This document shows positions 60,966-64,000 of a stretch of DNA of 64,000 nucleotides, piece by piece. Below the pieces are notes generated by a model that was not told where the DNA came from, made no database searches, and worked only from the letters and a program-made list of their open reading frames with translations. How positions within the stretch are numbered: the stretch's first letter is position 1; every line of letters starts with the position of its first letter. The DNA lies in NCBI GenBank assembly GCA_964447155.1, contig CAYURM010000001.1:318369-382368 (forward strand), written 5' to 3'. The position numbers were made by a program, and so were the translations under genes. The stretch comes from SMBSF63 sp034003545. GTDB lineage: Bacteria > Chloroflexota > Anaerolineae > Anaerolineales > Anaerolineaceae.

Positions 60966-61198
60966 ATGCCTCGATTCTACCCTATCTTAAGCCGTTTGAC
61001 CTTCACGGTATTCTTAAAATATTGTCCTCCACTATCCACATCCCCCCCGTCTCACGTAAGGACAGGTCTCCTGACCTGTCCGTCACCGCCCCACACACCC
61101 ACCTTTCTCCACTACCCATATCCCCACCACCCCACGCAGGAACAGGTCTCCGACCTGTCCGTCACCGCCCCACACACCCACCTCCTTCCAAACAAAAA
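60966..61198. repeat. Tandem direct repeat with GGACAGGTC hairpins
   Basis: Two units of about 80 bp share CTCCACTA-CCA-AT-CCCC, then a hairpin (arms 61060-61068/61073-61081 and 61142-61148/61152-61158), then CCGTCACCGCCCCACACACC. The hairpin recurs near 29435, 29551 and 63713. Confidence 0.8.
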
Positions 61199-61222
61199 AA
61201 CTCCCCGAAAATTCGGGGAGTT
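61199..61222 (-). terminator. Intrinsic terminator of rpmE
   Basis: An 11-bp stem (61199-61209 / 61212-61222) followed on the minus strand by eight U, 30 nt past the rpmE stop. Confidence 0.9.
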
Positions 61223-61250
61223 CAAAACCACATTGCTCTCGCTAAAAAGA

Positions 61251-61697
61251 CTATTCAGCTTCCGGGAGTTCGTAACCGGCAGTCTTCAATGCCTTCTTCA
61301 AGTCGATCAGCGACTTCTGCCCAAAACCATCGATGTCCAAAAGGGCCTTGTCGCCTTCTTCCAGTTTATTCAATGCCTGACCAGCCGCAGTAATATCTGC
61401 TTTCTGCAAGGCATCCAGAACGCGCTTGGAAAGCTTAAGCTCTTCCAACGGGCGGTCTTCGAATTTGGTTTCCTGACCGGAAACATAGTCCTGACGGGCC
61501 TGCAAACGGCGGTAGAAACGATCCACCTGGCCTTCTTTATCCAACAAGCGGGACTGCTGGCCGGTGAAGAACGGGTGACATTTCGAGCAAACTTCGGTTT
61601 TGACAACTTCCTGTGTCGAACCGGTTTGCCAGCTATTGCCGCATGCGCAGGTAACGGTCGCATTCGGATAATACTGCGGGTGAATACCCTTTTTCAT
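61251..61697 (-). CDS. rpmE: Ribosomal protein bL31 fused to an RNA polymerase alpha-CTD-like domain
   Basis: Residues 1-66 are a standard bL31 of the zinc-binding type (Cys17, Cys19, Cys37, Cys40; CSKCHPFFTG), a protein of the 50S central protuberance and intersubunit bridge. Normal bL31 ends near residue 70. Here a linker (67-80) leads to a second domain (81-148), DRPLEELKLSKRVLDALQK ... GFGQKSLIDLKKALKTAGYEL, which matches the C-terminal domain of RNA polymerase alpha: RP-EEL-LS-R, then G-KSL. The alpha-CTD DNA-contact positions appear as Arg92, Gly126, Lys128 and Ser129. The order of genes is rplU, rpmA, rpmE. The fusion is seen directly; its function is unknown. Confidence 0.92.
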   Translation of the reverse strand: MKKGIHPQYYPNATVTCACGNSWQTGSTQEVVKTEVCSKCHPFFTGQQSRLLDKEGQVDRFYRRLQARQDYVSGQETKFEDRPLEELKLSKRVLDALQKADITAAGQALNKLEEGDKALLDIDGFGQKSLIDLKKALKTAGYELPEAE

Positions 61698-61772
61698 AAT
61701 TTTTCATCCTCACTCCTCCATCCGTGATCCTCATAAGCGGGAACACGCTGCAGGAAGTAAATAATCGGTTTG

Positions 61773-62036
61773 TTATTGCTCGGCTGCCGGCTGAACGTTA
61801 ACCCGCTTCTGACCGGTAGGGAGCGTTTCAAAAACAACGATGCCGTTGACAGTTGCAAACAAGGTATCATCCTTGCCGCGGCCAACATTCTTGCCAGGTT
61901 TGATCCTGGTGCCGCGCTGGCGAACCAAAATGTTCCCTGAAAGCACATCCTCGCCGCCAAAGCGCTTTACGCCCAGGCGTTGAGCATTACTGTCACGACC
62001 GTTACGACTGGAACCACCACCTTTTTTATGGGCCAT
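61773..62036 (-). CDS. rpmA: Ribosomal protein bL27
   Basis: 87 residues, the usual length. The flexible N-terminal tail MAHKKGGGSSRNGRDSN reaches the peptidyl-transferase centre; the core VLVRQRGTRIKPG-NVGRGKDDTLFA is conserved (here ILVRQRG). There is no extra N-terminal leader, unlike the processed form in Firmicutes. It lies 5 nt after rplU and 75 nt before rpmE. Confidence 0.97.
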   Translation of the reverse strand: MAHKKGGGSSRNGRDSNAQRLGVKRFGGEDVLSGNILVRQRGTRIKPGKNVGRGKDDTLFATVNGIVVFETLPTGQKRVNVQPAAEQ

Positions 62037-62041
62037 TATTC

Positions 62042-62359
62042 TTACTCCATCTCAATCGTATTGATTTCTAAACGGGTATACTTCTGGCGATGTCCGGTCT
62101 TCACGCGATAGCGCTTCTTCGGACGATACTTGAACACCACAACCTTCTTGCCCTTGACCTCACCGAGGACAGTGGCCTGAACTTTGGCGCCCGCGACAGT
62201 GGGTTTCCCTACAGAAACCTTGTCTTCGTCTACCACCATGAGTACAGATTCGATAGCGATCTTCTCACCATCTTCAATCAGCATGCGGTCCACCTGAATG
62301 ATACCGCCTTCGACGGCCTTATACTGCTTGCCGCCACATTCCACTACTGCATATTTCAT
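62042..62359 (-). CDS. rplU: Ribosomal protein bL21
   Basis: 105 residues from the ATG at 62359 (GGAGAACC 6 nt upstream; a longer frame to 62395 is rejected). The conserved N-terminal MKYAVVECGGKQYKAVEGG and the C-terminal KYRPKKRYRVKTGHRQKYT are present. First gene of rplU-rpmA-rpmE, with a leader of about 110 nt behind a consensus promoter; the leader may hold a regulatory fold, but I cannot define one. Confidence 0.96.
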   Translation of the reverse strand: MKYAVVECGGKQYKAVEGGIIQVDRMLIEDGEKIAIESVLMVVDEDKVSVGKPTVAGAKVQATVLGEVKGKKVVVFKYRPKKRYRVKTGHRQKYTRLEINTIEME

Positions 62360-62476
62360 TTCTGGTTCTCCAATCTTCACTTCACCACAGTCCACGCGCT
62401 AGTGGGGCGCCCGTCTGCGGGGAAGTTGGGGATACGTACAAAAGCCCCGGCACATTGCCAGGACAAGGCGAGAGGA

Positions 62477-62505
62477 ATTATAAAGGCTGAAAGCGAGTCT
62501 GTCAA
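62477..62505 (-). promoter_or_regulatory. Consensus promoter of the rplU operon
   Basis: On the minus strand TTGACA (62505-62500), 17-nt spacer and TATAAT (62482-62477), a perfect sigma70-type match, as expected for ribosomal genes. Confidence 0.92.
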
Positions 62506-62593
62506 CAGGAAAAACAATGTTGTATAATGGCAGCGTATCGAGAGTTCGTATCAGCATAAATTGGGCCTCTGTCTTCAAAAATAAGGTGATCCA

Positions 62594-63478
62594 ATGAGAA
62601 TAATCAAAAATTATCCACTCGTTTCCTTCTTTATAATGACTTTTGTCATCACATGGACTTTGCAATTAACAGGCATTGCTCTGGCCTCGCAACAAAACAT
62701 GCCCTTAAGCAACGAAACCAACTTTCTTTATTTCATCGATTTGCTTAAAATGAAACTGCCGCCAGAGCAGGTATTGGCGTATAGTCTTTTCACTCTTGGC
62801 ATGGGACCGCTTATCTCTGCTGTTCTGGTTACATCCATCGCAGATGGCAAAGACGGGCTGAAAAAACTTTGGCAACAATCTACCAAATGGAAAGTCAGTC
62901 TGAAATGGTACCTGATTGCGCTTGGCTTACCGGTTCTATTAAGTGTTGTCAGCGTGGGTATTGGTTGGCTGGTCAGCGGAGGGAAACTAACCTATTCTTT
63001 CAAATTGCCTATTGAAAACTTCCTTCCGTTTTTTCTTTATATGTTGATATTCACAGGCGTTACGGAAGAACCTGGCTGGCGTGGCTTTGCTCTTCCCCGT
63101 CTGCAAAATCATTATAGCGCAGAAAAAGCAAGTTGGATCCTGGGCATTTTATGGGGTGTTTGGCATTTTCCTTTCATCATTTATTACACATACAATACTG
63201 GCATCATCGCTTTGCTTTTTTCTCTCTTGGGATTAACACTGGGAATTGTTGGATGGACAATCGTTAATACCTGGCTTTATAACAATACGGGCAGTGTATT
63301 GATTATGATTCTCTTGCATGGTTGGGGAAATACAGTGCAATCGTATTTCGTGTTATCTTCCAACAACATGGCAGCCCAAACGCTCTACGGTATTTTGCCT
63401 TGGGCAATTGCAATCATTCTTATCCGTATTTATGGAGAAGAAAACCTTTCACACCATCCAAGACCGAAAATTTCGTAA
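62594..63478 (+). CDS. CPBP family intramembrane protease
   Basis: A 294-residue protein with about eight membrane segments and the CPBP/CAAX-protease motifs: Glu158-Glu159...Arg163 (TEEPGWRGF), His191 (WGVWHFP) and a third HGWGN near 243. Bacterial members cleave membrane substrates, or protect against bacteriocins; the target here is unknown. AAGGTG stands 6 nt before the ATG. It is AT-richer than its neighbours and stands alone. Confidence 0.85.
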   Translation: MRIIKNYPLVSFFIMTFVITWTLQLTGIALASQQNMPLSNETNFLYFIDLLKMKLPPEQVLAYSLFTLGMGPLISAVLVTSIADGKDGLKKLWQQSTKWKVSLKWYLIALGLPVLLSVVSVGIGWLVSGGKLTYSFKLPIENFLPFFLYMLIFTGVTEEPGWRGFALPRLQNHYSAEKASWILGILWGVWHFPFIIYYTYNTGIIALLFSLLGLTLGIVGWTIVNTWLYNNTGSVLIMILLHGWGNTVQSYFVLSSNNMAAQTLYGILPWAIAIILIRIYGEENLSHHPRPKIS

Positions 63479-63786
63479 AGCCAAAAGCCGCCCAACATAC
63501 CTGCCAGCAATCCTCTCTGGCGCTCCTGTGGAAAAAAACGCAATGGTAGGCCCTATCCCGACCCTCAATGAGGACATTTTAATTTTGCCTTGACACAGGG
63601 AAAGTGGGAATGGGAAAATGGGAAAACGTCAATCAGGCAATCAGGCAGTTGTTGATTTGCATAATCCGGTTAATTTCCATTGATTACAAGAACACCTCAC
63701 CAGGTATTGTAGGGACAGGTCTCCTGACCTGTCCGTCCCCCGCGATAGAAAGCAACTTCTTACAAATTATTACGCATGTCAATAAT
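63479..63786. other. Non-coding region with one GGACAGGTC hairpin
   Basis: Short frames here have no coding character. The only feature is the hairpin repeat at 63713-63734. Confidence 0.75.
63713..63734. repeat. GGACAGGTC hairpin, interspersed family
   Basis: GGACAGGTC (63713-63721), TCCT loop and the exact complement (63726-63734), followed by GTC. It is identical in arms and loop to the copy at 61060-61081. Confidence 0.8.
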
Positions 63787-64000
63787 TCACGGTTTCGCGA
63801 TCCAGCCGATGACGCGCGTATCTTGTCCAATTTGATATGCTGCTTGATTTTCCACATCTACCATGAAAATATTCCCCATGTCATATCCGTCTGTGTTAGA
63901 TATGACAAAGTACTTACTATCCGGTGACCATACTGGACCATCAAAACTAGTGGGTCAGTTGGCATGAATGATGCCATTGTTGGATGAGGTTCAGTTTCGG
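63787..64000 (-). pseudogene. C-terminal end of a PD40/TolB-like beta-propeller protein, frameshifted, cut by window edge
   Basis: On the minus strand the last 56 or so residues read GPVWSPDSKYFVIS, then NTDGYDMGNIFMVDVEN and end with GWIAKP and TGA (63787-63789). The WSPDSK pattern is typical of WD40-like PD40 repeats in TolB-type propellers. Going upstream, this frame meets a stop near 63958, while a neighbouring frame stays open to the window edge (HPTMASFMPTDPLV). Inserting one base in the run of four A at 63943-63946 would join the two. It is either a real pseudogene or an assembly error. Confidence 0.6.

Noticed and set aside
63604..63927. 107-codon frame near the window end
   Set aside because: It runs through the interspersed hairpin repeat and opposite to the propeller fragment, with no ribosome-binding site or protein features.
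1..64000. CRISPR arrays, rRNA and tRNA genes, prophage
   Set aside because: I saw no regular spacer-repeat array, no T-loop/anticodon pattern of a tRNA, no rRNA stretch and no phage structural genes by eye; a covariance search would be needed to exclude tRNA-like RNAs fully.

Overview
The window looks like a chromosomal scaffold segment from an uncultured member of the Chloroflexota, most likely class Anaerolineae. This is inferred from gene content, not from a marker search. The signs are lipoproteins with Thr/Pro-rich linkers and four-tryptophan (NBR1-Ig-like) domains, a bifunctional phosphoglucose/phosphomannose isomerase, a TtuA/TtuB-type tRNA thiolation pair, moderately GC-rich coding sequence, and both Shine-Dalgarno and apparently leaderless starts. 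One run of 100 N (10207-10306) is a scaffold gap inside a tandem repeat.

Layout. 1-9902: a truncated PDZ membrane protein, a degenerate DNA-methyltransferase-like protein, a large class A penicillin-binding protein and a toroid glycosidase. 9903-14525: tandem repeats with the gap, a DUF4013 membrane protein, a MITE-like element, AMMECR1, an amidase, an unknown protein and a CnoX/YbbN-like thioredoxin-TPR protein. 14608-22319 (minus): acyl-AMP ligase plus ACP, PGI/PMI, a lipoprotein, a small duplicated protein, two AI-2E transporters and an FHA protein. 22472-23593: TtuB/TtuA. 23742-26431 (minus): glutamine synthetase behind a long leader, then metF. 26835-29380: recA and two lipoproteins. 30025-33357 (minus): the SAM-salvage operon mtnA - adenosine kinase - ahcY. 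33645-40828: membrane and lipoprotein genes including a lytic transglycosylase. 41061-47656: a 2H phosphoesterase, then an AT-rich surface-polysaccharide island with an IS remnant. 47979-54399 (minus): pyruvate dehydrogenase E1alpha-E1beta-E2 and pyruvate phosphate dikinase. 54644-58004: a receiver-only protein, SppA and a DUF4350 protein. 58268-62359 (minus): rplU-rpmA-rpmE, tdk, hpt and cca. 62594-64000: a CPBP protease and the frameshifted end of a beta-propeller protein.

The most interesting item is a glmS-type self-cleaving ribozyme on the minus strand (about 25415-25205). It lies in the 5' leader of glutamine synthetase, not of glmS. It keeps the GACGAGG / AUCGA / GCGGAUG core, the AUCAC loop, the GNRA-capped P4.1 and the following GACAAG, and it carries a two-hairpin insertion in the core. 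A good promoter (TTGACA-17-TATCAT) precedes it. This suggests that glucosamine-6-phosphate feeds back on glutamine supply. Other notable points are an L31 protein fused to an RNA-polymerase alpha-CTD-like domain, a receiver protein with Asn in place of the phosphoacceptor Asp, a LexA-like box inside the recA promoter, a set of apparently leaderless genes, and two MITE-like elements sharing terminal repeats.

Together the genes cover cell-wall synthesis and turnover (PBP, amidase, lytic transglycosylase), central carbon and nitrogen entry (PDH, PPDK, glutamine synthetase), one-carbon and SAM recycling (metF, ahcY, mtnA), translation (L21, L27, L31, tRNA thiolation, CCA addition) and surface glycan assembly.
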